Origin: Clavulina sp. PMI_390
Taxonomy: Eukaryota; Basidiomycota; Agaricomycetes; Cantharellales; Hydnaceae
DNA: 64,000 nt
Assembly (NCBI GenBank): GCA_015039315.1
Contig: WIDE01000048.1
Span: 1,431-65,430, forward strand
Reading direction: 5' to 3'
Part shown: positions 39,278-49,978 of the stretch, one piece after another
How the letters are laid out: each line of letters begins with the position of its first letter
How positions within the stretch are numbered: the first letter of the stretch is position 1
Notes under the pieces: generated by a model
The model's database searches: none
Seen by the model: only the letters and a program-made list of their open reading frames with translations
Told to the model about the DNA's origin: nothing
Translations under genes and position numbers: made by a program

Positions 39278-40643
39278 CTAGATGTGAGTCTTCGCCGCCG
39301 TCGACTCGAGATCATTGGCACGGCGTCTCTGCTTTCTAGGGACGTAAGTATATGCGAGAGGAGGCTTGAGGTCCGAAACGCTCATGTCTGGCTCGCATTC
39401 TCCAGCGACGATGGCGGTACCCGATGCTTTGACCACGTTTTGCCGTTGCCGTGATGTCATTTGCGCCATGGCTGCCACACCAGCTGGTTGAACCCTTCTA
39501 TCCCGCATGATTGTTGAGTTCTTCCTTGTATAGGTGGTCATTACCTGTTGAACAGAGAAAGGCTTGGCGGAACCATCTGGACGTTGTTCCAGACTTGATT
39601 TATTGGCGCAAAGCGGTGGGAGATGCACCGAAGAAGTGGACCCAGGGTGAGAGGCTTTGCTGGGCTGAGAGCTTGGTCCGGGCGCAAGTGGGCGTTTTGG
39701 AACATCGGTGGATCTAGTTTGCATAGTTTGGTCGATTCGCCACTGCTCAACGCGGTTACTTGGAGCCGCAACCATGTTGGTTCTTGGGTTTCGGTACTCT
39801 GGAAGATAACATAGGCGATGGGTAAGGACTTTCGGCCGATCGTGTCGACGAGGCAAGAAATCGATGCTCGTTCTACTGACCAACATGAGGCGCAGCAAAG
39901 ATATTTTCATTCTCCGACGTCGGCTTGAAGGTTACTCTTTTCGGCTTTGTAGAATTCCTGGGGCCTTGCCGCAATGAAGTTGAGGCCACAAACTTCGATC
40001 CACCAGCGGTCCCAGATGTTAAATCCTTAGAATCGAGTTGAACCAGTAGCGTACTAGATGTTCTCGAGGCGATTTCCCCGTCAGCGCCTTGCCGCTTGGT
40101 CTGACATTGTGCTGAAGTGCTCGCGTCCCGGTTGCCCGTAAATGCAGCAGTAGTTTCTGGCTTCCATCTATGTATGGGAGGCCTCGCATTACTAGGAGCT
40201 GATCCCGGCTCGCCGAACCGCCATCGAGAACGACCGCGAGGTGGGTCATCATCCTCGCTTTCCAAACGTCCGGAGGCGTGGTTGCCGAGATGGTGAGTTT
40301 GCGGTATCGAGCTGTTATGCGTATGGGTGACCATATCAGCTTGCAGTTGCACACTTTCATGTGAATTAGTGCCGATTATCCCATTGGCGACCACTGCACC
40401 CGTGCGCTTGCTACTGGGGTCCACAGTACGGGCAAACACTTGCAGAATCCGATCCTGAGCAGCCAGAACAGTATCCACCTCTCTCCGTAGCACCTCTTCG
40501 GCATGGCAGATCGCAGAACTGTGGCGCACGATACGCGTGTATTGCTTGAGGAACGGGATAATTGGCTGGAGCAGAAATGTTTCAGCTTCACTGCGAAGGT
40601 GTGGGTCGCCGAGATCAATCGGAGGAGGGCAGAAGACGTCCAT
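39278..40643 (-). CDS. Unrecognised protein, two exons
   Basis: Exon 1 runs from ATG 40643 to about 39881 and is spliced in phase (GTCAGT donor, TTCCAG acceptor near 39806) to exon 2, ending at 39278. An upstream in-frame ATG at 40748 exists, but the extra 35 residues look like untranslated sequence. The first 90 residues probably form helices (PFLKQYTRIVRHSSAICHAE, VLRREVDTVLAAQDRILQVF), perhaps a coiled coil. The rest is polar, with RGRSRWRFGEPGS and a Lys/Arg-rich SxKPKRVTFKPTSENENIF patch that looks like a PP1-docking (RVTF) motif, an inference. No named domain. It is divergent from the next gene. Confidence 0.6.
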
Positions 40644-41207
40644 TCGACAGAGCAAGCACAGACAGAGTGGTTCAAAAGCTTGTTGAGAGTGGTTATGAAG
40701 CCTTATTGATTCCAAAGAGTGCAAGGGGCGGGGACACCGCAAAAACAAAGCATCGACACGAGGACTGTGGCGTCCTTGTTAGGCATTTATCAGGCCACCT
40801 GAAACCTGGATCGAAAGAGTCGCCGAAACATGGGATGTCCTAATAGAATTAATCCGTCAGTCTCTATATCTTTGGGTGGCGGTTGCGGTTCAGCCGCGTG
40901 GGCGAGAGGTTCGTCGACAGTGTGACTCGTGGAGCAGAGCGTCGGTCACTCTACTGTGGTTGAACTCTTGCTGTGCGCACCCAGCAATCTGATCAGTAAT
41001 CTCAGGAATCCAAGCATCTATGTAGCTCCAGAACGTATTGACGATATCTCGGGTGGCTATAGACCCAGCATACCAAATGTCTCTTTGAATCGGATCCCCT
41101 CAGGGTCTCTTTGCACACTTTGTCCAGACTTCTCGCCACCCATATATAGAGCGAAGTGCCACCCATTTTTACAAAGGGCTCCCCTTTGAATCATATTGCC
41201 ACATAAA

Positions 41208-42449
41208 ATGCTTCTCGTCCCGTTGGACAGCCTTCATCATCAGCTACTCCGGTCTACTCCTTCGCTGCGAGTGACTTCCTATTGAACCATCTTCTTAATT
41301 CCGGGGTCACGAAGCAAGATCTTAGCTCCCCTGAAGTGAGAAACTTTGTCGACCAAGCTGTTGAGGACATCGACCGTGCACGTAACGGGGTGGAAAACGC
41401 GCTCATGGACGCTCTGTTGAAGCAATATGATACGGTAATTTCTCTCCCCCGCATTTTCCGACTACTGCTAGGTCTGATACGATACATTCCATAGCCTAGC
41501 GGCCAGAACCATGATAGCCAGCGAGCACACCACGACTCGTTCGGAACGTCTGATTACAGTGAAAGGCCCTCTAGTCTAGCGCATCCAGGATTTCTCAGCG
41601 GCTACGCAAAAGCTTCAAGCGTCACTATTGGGGATGACTCCTTGGCTTACACTACCTCTATTGATACTCACTCTGTAGGTCATCGTGCTGACGTTTTTAG
41701 GTGCTCAGTCTCACATCTGCGTCTTTATCATATAGAATGTTTCATCGGCGCCCGTTACTCCCGCGAAAAAGCGTACCCAAGTGTCCAACGCCTCATTTCC
41801 TGTAACTCCGCGTCATAGTCGTCATATGGACGCCTCCAAGTCCTGCATATACCCCGCGACGCCTCAGACTCCATCACCTCCCCCTCGACGCAAAGTCGCT
41901 ACATCTTCCGCATTCGATGTCGGAAGTCGGGAGTTTCCTTTCATTGCTATGAGTCAGCACCCCAACATGTCCAGTGCTGAGCTAAATACCTCTTCTGATC
42001 TGGTCCCTTTACGTTTTATGGAGAACCTTGATGGGGACAATGAGTATGACGACGAAGATGTCTTTGGCTCTACTCTATTGGTTACCTCTCGCTGGTCACG
42101 CAAGGAAGAATTTGGAGACACAGCTTCGACCTCTGCACAGGCTGGCAGCCCAGCGACATGTCTGAGCCCTCATCTGGCCGTAGAGGCGATGAGATCTGGA
42201 TCTCTATACAGTGATCCTACCGACGTCGACTTCGACCCTCGGGCCGAAGTGCAGTCTGCCAGCAATTTCCCGTTCCGCACCTCAGATCCTGGTCCTTTCG
42301 TGATGCAGGGGAATCATGCCGTCCACATCAATGAGCTCCCCAAAAGCCCAGAGGCAAAAGTCGGAAGCATGAAGTCTTCTCACTCGAGTTGGCGTCGCCC
42401 ATTTTCGGGTACGGTGGCTCGCGCCTGGGCTATCCTTCGACGGAAGTAG
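41208..42449 (+). CDS. Unrecognised Ser/Pro-rich protein
   Basis: Exons about 41275-41435, 41493-41676 and 41737-42449 join in phase. The first contains a predicted helical part (DLSSPEVRNFVDQAVEDIDR, GVENALMDALLKQYDT); the others are polar and disordered with SP/TP sites (PVTPAKKRTQ, YPATPQTPSPPPRRK) and an acidic patch (DGDNEYDDEDVFGS). It ends with a basic segment, WRRPFSGTVARAWAILRRK. The 5' end is not settled: ATG 41208 is in a different frame and needs a short 44-base intron to connect, and otherwise an upstream exon is missing. The many SP/TP sites suggest control by a proline-directed kinase, which is inference. Confidence 0.55.
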
Positions 42450-42676
42450 TCTATCAGGCTGTAGACTTCGGATATGTTTTATAATAGGGCGCGAAAACAG
42501 GAGAAAATTTTCATATTTGATAGGTAGAGAGAAGAGAAACTCGTACTGAAGATACGTAACGATACAGTCAATGATAAGTGATTAGTTTCGCGCAGGTGTG
42601 TAGCTGGCGAGAACGGCGACTAGGGGGGACAATGCGACATTATACAAACGAAATAGGGCGTGAAGGGGTTAACGTT

Positions 42677-43387
42677 TTACTTGGGGCCATCCATGGTGAC
42701 CAGCTTCGTGAGTTCTTCGGGATGAGTGTAGCGCTCAAGGACACCAGCCTTGACTTCGTTCCACATCCTGAGAAGAAGAAGAAGAGAAGGAAGTGTGATT
42801 AGGTGGGGATATCGGACATAAGGAAGAAGCTTGGCAACTCACGACAGGCGACGGTAGTAACTCTCCTTGACAGGGTGGCGGCCAAAAGTCTGCCAGTTTG
42901 CCTGGAGGTGTTGGTCAACCACCTCGACCTCGTGCAGTACCAGCTTGGTCATCGTCCAGTCGGGAGCAAGATGGGCAAACCGCTTATTGCAGAGTGCGCA
43001 TGGATACGGGCTCTAATAGATGGAAAGGAGTGATTTAGGGGGCAATAGTATGGAAGGTTGAGGGGCTTCATACCACGAGATTCCTCTGAGAGCACGCCCA
43101 GTTATCGTAGCATGCAAGGCAAAAGGTATGGCCGCAGCGGATAGTTGTGACAGGATCGACACTAGAGGCGAGATCAGCATGGGCAAATCCTTTCATGAAT
43201 GTCAAGTGTGACCTACAAGAGATCTTGGCAGCTGGAAGAAAGAGTATGAGTATAAGTCCGAAGCGAGTTTGGGTGGTTCAGAGACGTACAGAGAGCAAGT
43301 CAGCAAGGGCATCATCCCAACAGCGATCCGCTCCGCGCCGGCACGATAGTAATCGTCGTTCTGAGCTGGGATAGAGGGGCGAGGCAT
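42677..43387 (-). CDS. RING-type zinc-finger protein, first of two neighbours
   Basis: ATG 43387 to TAA 42679-42677, six exons. The spliced product reads LLTCSLCQDLFVDPVTTIRC, GHTFCLACYDNW, then PYPCALCNKRFAHLAPDWTM, a C3HC4 RING whose second cysteine pair and linker come from a 15-base microexon at 43217-43231. After it lies a helical tail (LVLHEVEVVDQHLQANWQTF, SYYRRLSMWNEVKAGVLERY). About 170 residues in all. RING domains usually bring an E2 enzyme to a substrate, so it is likely an E3 ubiquitin ligase; the substrate is unknown. The neighbour at 44187-44920 has the same plan. Confidence 0.75.
43217..43231 (-). other. 15-nt microexon in the first RING gene
   Basis: Minus-strand CTGCCAAGATCTCTT, between TTCCAG and GTAGGT. 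It supplies part of L, then C-Q-D-L and part of F, completing the RING. Without it the first cysteine pair is lost. Confidence 0.75.
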
Positions 43388-44186
43388 GTTGGTTGAGAAG
43401 AGGGCGAAAGAACGCGAGAACGTGTATGTGGGAGAGAAAGAGAGGAGAGGAGATGATAGGAGGTGTCGCTTCGGTGATGTCTGGACTGTTCGAAGGCCTC
43501 GCTTAGTGGGATATTTATCCATTTTCCGCAGACTTCGGTGTTATGGCGCGTTGCTCAGGAGGCTACTAGGCTACGGGGTTGCTACCTGGTTGTAGGGTCC
43601 CCAAGCCATGAGGGTCTCGGCGAGCAGGACCAGGGGAATGCATATTGCTGTCCTACACTTGTCGCTGCACTACGAACTTTGGAGCCACAGCGGTGCAAGA
43701 GCGGGATTGGTCGTCAATAGCACGCGGCATCAAAACACATAGCAACAAACTCCCTCGGATGACACCGATCCTCGAAATTTCAAAAGCATATAGGTTCTTT
43801 CATAATGTTTCCAAGGTTTCAGCAGATCTCTTGATTCCACCTCCCGGTGTTCCATGGCAACGGTGGGCGGTGCATGGGGCCTGGTCGCATCCCTCGGCCT
43901 CGGAGAATGAGTGGGTGGTAGCAGCCTGGCGTAGATCTCTTGCCGGTCGTCGTCACACTCGGATCGCATAACAAGGAAAAGATGATATAATACAGTCATG
44001 TTTAAGGCAGAAACATTCCGTCAGCCAGAGTGATAGTGTACAGGTTAAGATAATAAGACGAGAGGAGGGAAACACGAGCAATGAGGGTGGTGGTGATGAT
44101 ATGAGATGCGAGAAAAATATAAGAAACGAGGTTTTTCTTTGATCTGGTTAGAAGATTCAAGAGTTAGTTCTTGGTGGTACCTTCAA

Positions 44187-44920
44187 CTATTTTCCACCGT
44201 ATGACAGTGTTTTGTGGGGGATCATGACGTAGATGTCAGCCCACTCCCTACAGCAATAGTCAGAAGCTTTGTACCGAATAGATGAATTCCTTGCACTCAC
44301 CTGAGACGTTCTTCATAAGCCGCGCGCTCTGGACCTTTGGGCCAACGGCCCTCACGAGCACGGACCCAGTCACTCTCCCTATTCTTCGCCATGGAGCTGA
44401 TGAGGATCTGAACGGCGTTTTCAATCGCAGCGTTCTTAGCAACCTGTTGAGCGACACGGTTGCAGGAAGGGCATTTCGGAGGCTGTTAAAAAAGTAGTGG
44501 TATTAGCGGGAAAGATAGAGGAGGTCATGTTGGGGGGATAGGGGAGGGACTGACCCCGGCGTTGGACCCTTCCCAGTGGAAGAAGCAAGGGCCGCAGACC
44601 ATGTGACCACAAGGGCCGAGAGTATGCGGATCGACGCTAGGTAACGATAAGGGAGTTGCAAAAACTTCAGTCAGCTTATTACTCCTGAGCAGCCTTAAAA
44701 AGAAATGACTCACAAGAGATCGAGACAGCTATTGAGTTTGACAAGTGTGGTGCGGTCGTATCAGTCCTATCTGTTATCGAAGAGAAGTCTCGAGATAATT
44801 AGGATCCACATACATGGGGCATGTCAAGATTGACTTGTAGTCTTCGTGGATCTCGGCCACCTTGGCGGAGCGCGCCATAGCCTGTCCAGAGCCAGCATAC
44901 GGAGGCATCCCCCTCGGCAT
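44187..44920 (-). CDS. RING-type zinc-finger protein, second of two neighbours
   Basis: Start taken at ATG 44920, giving MPRGMPPYAGSGQAMARSAK. After the splice near 44813 and a 15-base microexon at 44714-44728 the RING is LTCPICLDLFVDPHTLGPCG, HMVCGPCFFHWEGSNAG, PPKCPSCNRVAQQVAKNAAI. A helical tail follows (ILISSMAKNRESDWVRAREG, RWPKGPERAAYEERLREWAD) to TAG 44189-44187. An ATG at 44995 in the same frame gives 18 sensible-looking codons but runs into TAG 44941-44939, so it is either untranslated leader or a broken N-terminus. Probable E3 ubiquitin ligase. Shared intron plan with the gene at 42677-43387 points to an old duplication. Confidence 0.75.
44714..44728 (-). other. 15-nt microexon in the second RING gene
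   Basis: Minus-strand CTGTCTCGATCTCTT, between CAATAG and GTGAGT. Same length, phase and place in the protein as the microexon at 43217-43231. Confidence 0.75.
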
Positions 44921-44995
44921 GCGGGCACCACCATTGGACTAGAGGTCATCGATCTGATAAGCCATTTGGCCCATTGCGAACGAATTGGGAGGCAT

Positions 44996-46413
44996 AACAG
45001 CTAGGAGGAGACGTATAGCTTTAGCCGATTGACAGCCGAGTCGAATGTGGTAGAACGAAAGGGGCTAGGAGGCGGAGCCTTCTCGCTGCCGGGATGTCCG
45101 CCATCGACCCCCCAGGTTTTGTAGGACTAGGTGGTTGGGTTTCGACGAGGACGGTGGTCTCTGGCAACTTGGACCCTTAGAGATGAAGGAAAAAAGTAGC
45201 CTTTGTACAGGGTCAAGGAAGGGATAAGCGGGGGTTGGATTTTCTAGCTATTCGCCTTTGTTAGTTTTAGAATTCCGACGACCACCCTCGAGGAAGACTC
45301 CAGGCCCCCGCGATCAAATTAAATGGGTGGCTGGATTTGCGGCAGATCGGTGGACAAGTTGCGGTGGCGCCGAGTGGGTGGCTAGAGGAGTAGACGCGCT
45401 ATCATTGCCAGTTTGGGCCACTTCATTCCACCCCTTGGGAAGGTACGCGAAGGCGATGAAAGTGTTCCATGGAGAATTATAGAATCTCGCATAGATGTAG
45501 TGACCTACACCTCTCGGTGGAGATCAGGGTTGAAAAGACCCACTCCAATTCCCGAGATCAGTGGGGAGAATGATCAAGCGTGAGGCTATCCACGTTGAAT
45601 CGACCCATTTCACCCCAGGGAAGGTTCAGTAGAATTTGGAGCCTTACATTGAGTTGTATCCTTGCAAAGTAAATTATTGGTTTCGTGTCTTAGTGGGAGA
45701 GCGTGGTTAAATATTATCGTCTGTGTGGTCTAAGCTCGGAGTCAACAAAAGGGCTTTACTTGGAGGCGGGCTTAGCCAGGTTGATTGTTGGATGATGACT
45801 GCAAGGCATCTATTATGTTGTAGGACTAAATCTGAGGGCGCGCGACCATCCTTTGCACCGTAAGCAGAGAAGCCATGAAATGATAATACGAACACCGACA
45901 CTATATACATGCATATATGTAAAGGATAGAAAATACCTCCACGCTTAGCGCTGTTAAAGATGCGGTGGATACGTTATAAGCTTGTGGTTGAGGTATGGTC
46001 CTATTACCAACTGCACAAGAATGTCAGCTCATGACTTAGGAACACTCTTCATAAAATTGAGTGGAGTTTTAGATAATAGGAGGACCCGGGGGCAAGGAAG
46101 GGCACCAGTTGATGGCAAGATGAGGGACGAGGAGAGTGAGCAAGAACGAAGGAACGGGAATGGCTGCGAAAGAGCAGGTCAGGGAGTAAGCAAGTCGTGG
46201 GGGCCACACACGAAGAGGGAAGCGATCAGTGAATAAAAGCAAATGTCAAATACTGCGTCGCATAAATGGGCGAAGTAAATACACCACAAAAAAGTTGGCC
46301 GTATACGATCTAGAAAATATTCAAGTTCGGATGCCTGAATTGATACGTGAGGGCCAACTTTTTAGTCCCAGCGTAAATGGCTCATAGTGCCAGAGTCCAC
46401 ATACGTTCTATTT
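44996..46413. other. Spacer of 1.4 kb without a recognised gene
   Basis: Upstream side of the second RING gene and 3' flank of adenylate kinase. Only short frames with no protein-like character; no repeat that I could match elsewhere in the window. Confidence 0.5.
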
Positions 46414-47522
<1,109 letters not shown>

Positions 47523-47917
47523 TGTATGGATCTTTCAACAAGGAAGCAAGGCTAAAGTCGAAGTTGCTGTTGACGCGTCGATGCCAACGAGACCGGAGCA
47601 CAGGACGTTCCACGAACCGAAACTGAGGGAATTTTTTGTCACCGTGGGAATGTCCCACTCTTGTCAACAATAACACGTTTCTCATCCACCAGTGTAATAG
47701 GGCTAATGCTGTCAATGCAACTGACAGGCTAATCGATGTTTGTCGACCAGCTGGTGTCGCTAAACTTTTGATAATTGCACTATACAGACGCCACACTTCG
47801 CAAAGCCTCGGCAAGCATCATTCGACGAAGCGAGGTTTCTGAAAGTAAAGGGGACCATCAGCAATCCCAAGCTATTCTGAGTATTTTGTTGCATTTTATG
47901 GGGGATGAATCGTAAGA

Positions 47918-48905
47918 TCACGGACGGGAGGGCCTCCGGTTCATGCCGCCACTCTCATCAAAGGCTGGAGATCCTTGTGCGATGAGCGAGCCCTCCTTAA
48001 CGTTTCCCGCTACATAAGAACTTTGTGAAAGTTCTGGGGGTCGAATACTTCCTTTTGATTTCTTGTGCGCTAATGCTCGTCATTCAAAGCAAAAATCTGG
48101 GCATCCCCAATCTAGTCTATTCTCACCGCCCAGGGATAGTCTGAGGACGCACGAGTTCACTGGAAATATGCATCTTAGTCTCGAATGCGTCATTGATGAT
48201 ATCATCAACCCAGTCATAAAGAAACCTCCTGGGTCGGCGGAACAAACGAGCTCAACATCTATGATGCGCAGCTAATGCTTCGCCGCTTTCCCTCACGTCC
48301 ATCAACTTGCGGCGAATAGATCTAACGCAAAGTACGGCATCAATCTCACCCCTTGCCCATCGTTGATCGTCCACCAGCACCAAAACTCTGATTCATTGAA
48401 AGACTGATCAGCTCAGGGTCAAAGCCGCCCCCGTTTGTCCGGTTATGGCCTTTGGGAACGGTAAAATGCCATAGCTCACTTCCGATGATATCATGAGCCT
48501 CTCGAGGGACCTTCACAGTCTCCAAGATCTGATTTGAGCCTTGCAAACATCAATACCCGGCCATCTTCACCGCGCGGCCAAACCAAACTAAATGGGTGAC
48601 AGTGGAGTTATGTATTCCTGCCAGTATCAGTCTACGAAAGATGACGTATCAAAGGCTGGCACGATGATCTAGCTGATTTCGACGTCATCAGCTTGGCCTT
48701 CCCCATCATTGACCCTTGGGAACCATGTGCTCGTCTGCAGCGTTGCACGTAAGGGCCGAATTTGCTCGAGTGAATCATTTTGCGAGTGCTGTATTCTAAT
48801 TTGGTGCCTGAAGTCCATAAGGCGTAATAGAACCGTACCATATGCCGGGTCTCGAGCCCTTAGGACGCCCCCGAGCCCGAGGGATTCCCCATCTGGGATC
48901 GACAT
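47918..48905 (-). CDS. Unrecognised spliced gene, possibly decaying
   Basis: Pieces on the minus strand look coding and can be partly joined. Exon A from ATG 48905 reads MSIPDGESLGLGGVLRARDP and DFRHQIRIQHSQNDSLEQIR. Exon B (about 48526-48360) reads ILETVKVPREAHDIIGSELW, HFTVPKGHNRTNGGGFDPEL and SMNQSFGAGG. Exon C (about 48255-48155) reads RRPRRFLYDWVDDIINDAFE and KMHISSEL, then a GTGCGT donor joins in phase to exon D, KSKGSIRPPELSQSSYVAGN ... MNRRPSRP and stop at 47918. The C-D join is clean, A-B is possible, B-C needs a weak donor. No family is recognised. It could be a live gene whose middle I misread, or a relic. Confidence 0.4.
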
Positions 48906-48917
48906 TCTTATCTCTCA

Positions 48918-49565
48918 ATGAAAGATGGATCTGCCGAGTCCAGGCACACGCCCTCTGATCATCCTAAACGGAAACGGGCCTCTGATTCTTGCAAGCTATC
49001 TCTCATGCTTCTAGAAGTCCCCGATATGTTCGCAGACCCGTACAGCAAGTGTTTAGCCGCCCTAGACTGTATCCGTTCGGTTACCTATACATCCCATTCA
49101 TTCGGTTCTTCTAGGTCTTCCAGGGACTTTTTGGCGTCTGATAGAAAGATAACTAGCGCTCGAGGTTCTTCTTCGATTAGCTTGCAATTGGTCACGAGTC
49201 ATTCTTCGCGTCGGAGAATACGTGTCTGTCAATCACAAGATCGTCAGATTAAGCGGGATCGACTGAAAGAGGCAGTGCTATCCGGGCAGGTGGGTGCCGC
49301 TCGTACTGCTTGGCGAGCGGAAAATTCTGTCATTGGCAGCCGATCGGCTTCATCTCTAGAGGTAGTGCTTGGTTCTTTGGCGAGAGAACGTTTCTTTCCC
49401 CAAAGGCTCGCATTAATTGCAAGGCTGGTCTACATAGCTTTTCATTACTGCATTATGGAATGCCAGCGAGAATGCACCCGGTTAGAATTGCGCGACTATC
49501 AGCCGGCATTCCTATTCTCTCGCGGCAATCATGAACTACTTCCACGAACCGATACACATTTTTGA
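48918..49565 (+). CDS. Open frame of 215 codons, doubtful
   Basis: Single uninterrupted frame from ATG 48918 to TGA 49563-49565. The product is basic and Ser/Arg-rich (HPKRKRASDSCKLSLMLLEV, RIRVCQSQDRQIKRDRLKEA) with no known domain. Its ATG is only 13 bases from the start of the minus-strand gene at 48905, which leaves almost no room for two promoters, so at least one of the two models is probably wrong. Confidence 0.25.
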   Translation: MKDGSAESRHTPSDHPKRKRASDSCKLSLMLLEVPDMFADPYSKCLAALDCIRSVTYTSHSFGSSRSSRDFLASDRKITSARGSSSISLQLVTSHSSRRRIRVCQSQDRQIKRDRLKEAVLSGQVGAARTAWRAENSVIGSRSASSLEVVLGSLARERFFPQRLALIARLVYIAFHYCIMECQRECTRLELRDYQPAFLFSRGNHELLPRTDTHF

Positions 49566-49978
49566 CTGGATTGGATTTCGAATAATGAGGTTCTAGTCGA
49601 GTAAAGTAGAGTACATCCATTCAGCCAATAGACTTGCACAAAGTGATATTTGTTTTTCAAGACAAAAATGAGACACAGACAGAATCGCCCTGGCGAGCAA
49701 AACAGGATAAGGAGCGAACAAGGAACCGCAGACAGTGACAACGCATTAGCGAGCAGGGAGAATATAATGCAACGCACGTAGAAAGAAAAGTAACAGTAAG
49801 AGAGAGAAGGGCAGGGCAGGAAGGAAGAGAAAGCGAGTGTGATGCCGAAAGCGAGATAATAAGATAGGCAGGCGTAGAGAAATAGACGTATTAGGCCGCT
49901 TGGACCGGGTACTGTGCAGATTTTGGAGATGGGGGGATCATGGGCGAGAAGGAAGTAAATATTAGACTTGCACGCAGA
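49566..49978. other. Spacer, 3' flank of the Zn2Cys6 gene
   Basis: Purine-rich on the plus strand (pyrimidine-rich in the sense of the minus-strand gene); no gene seen. Confidence 0.5.
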
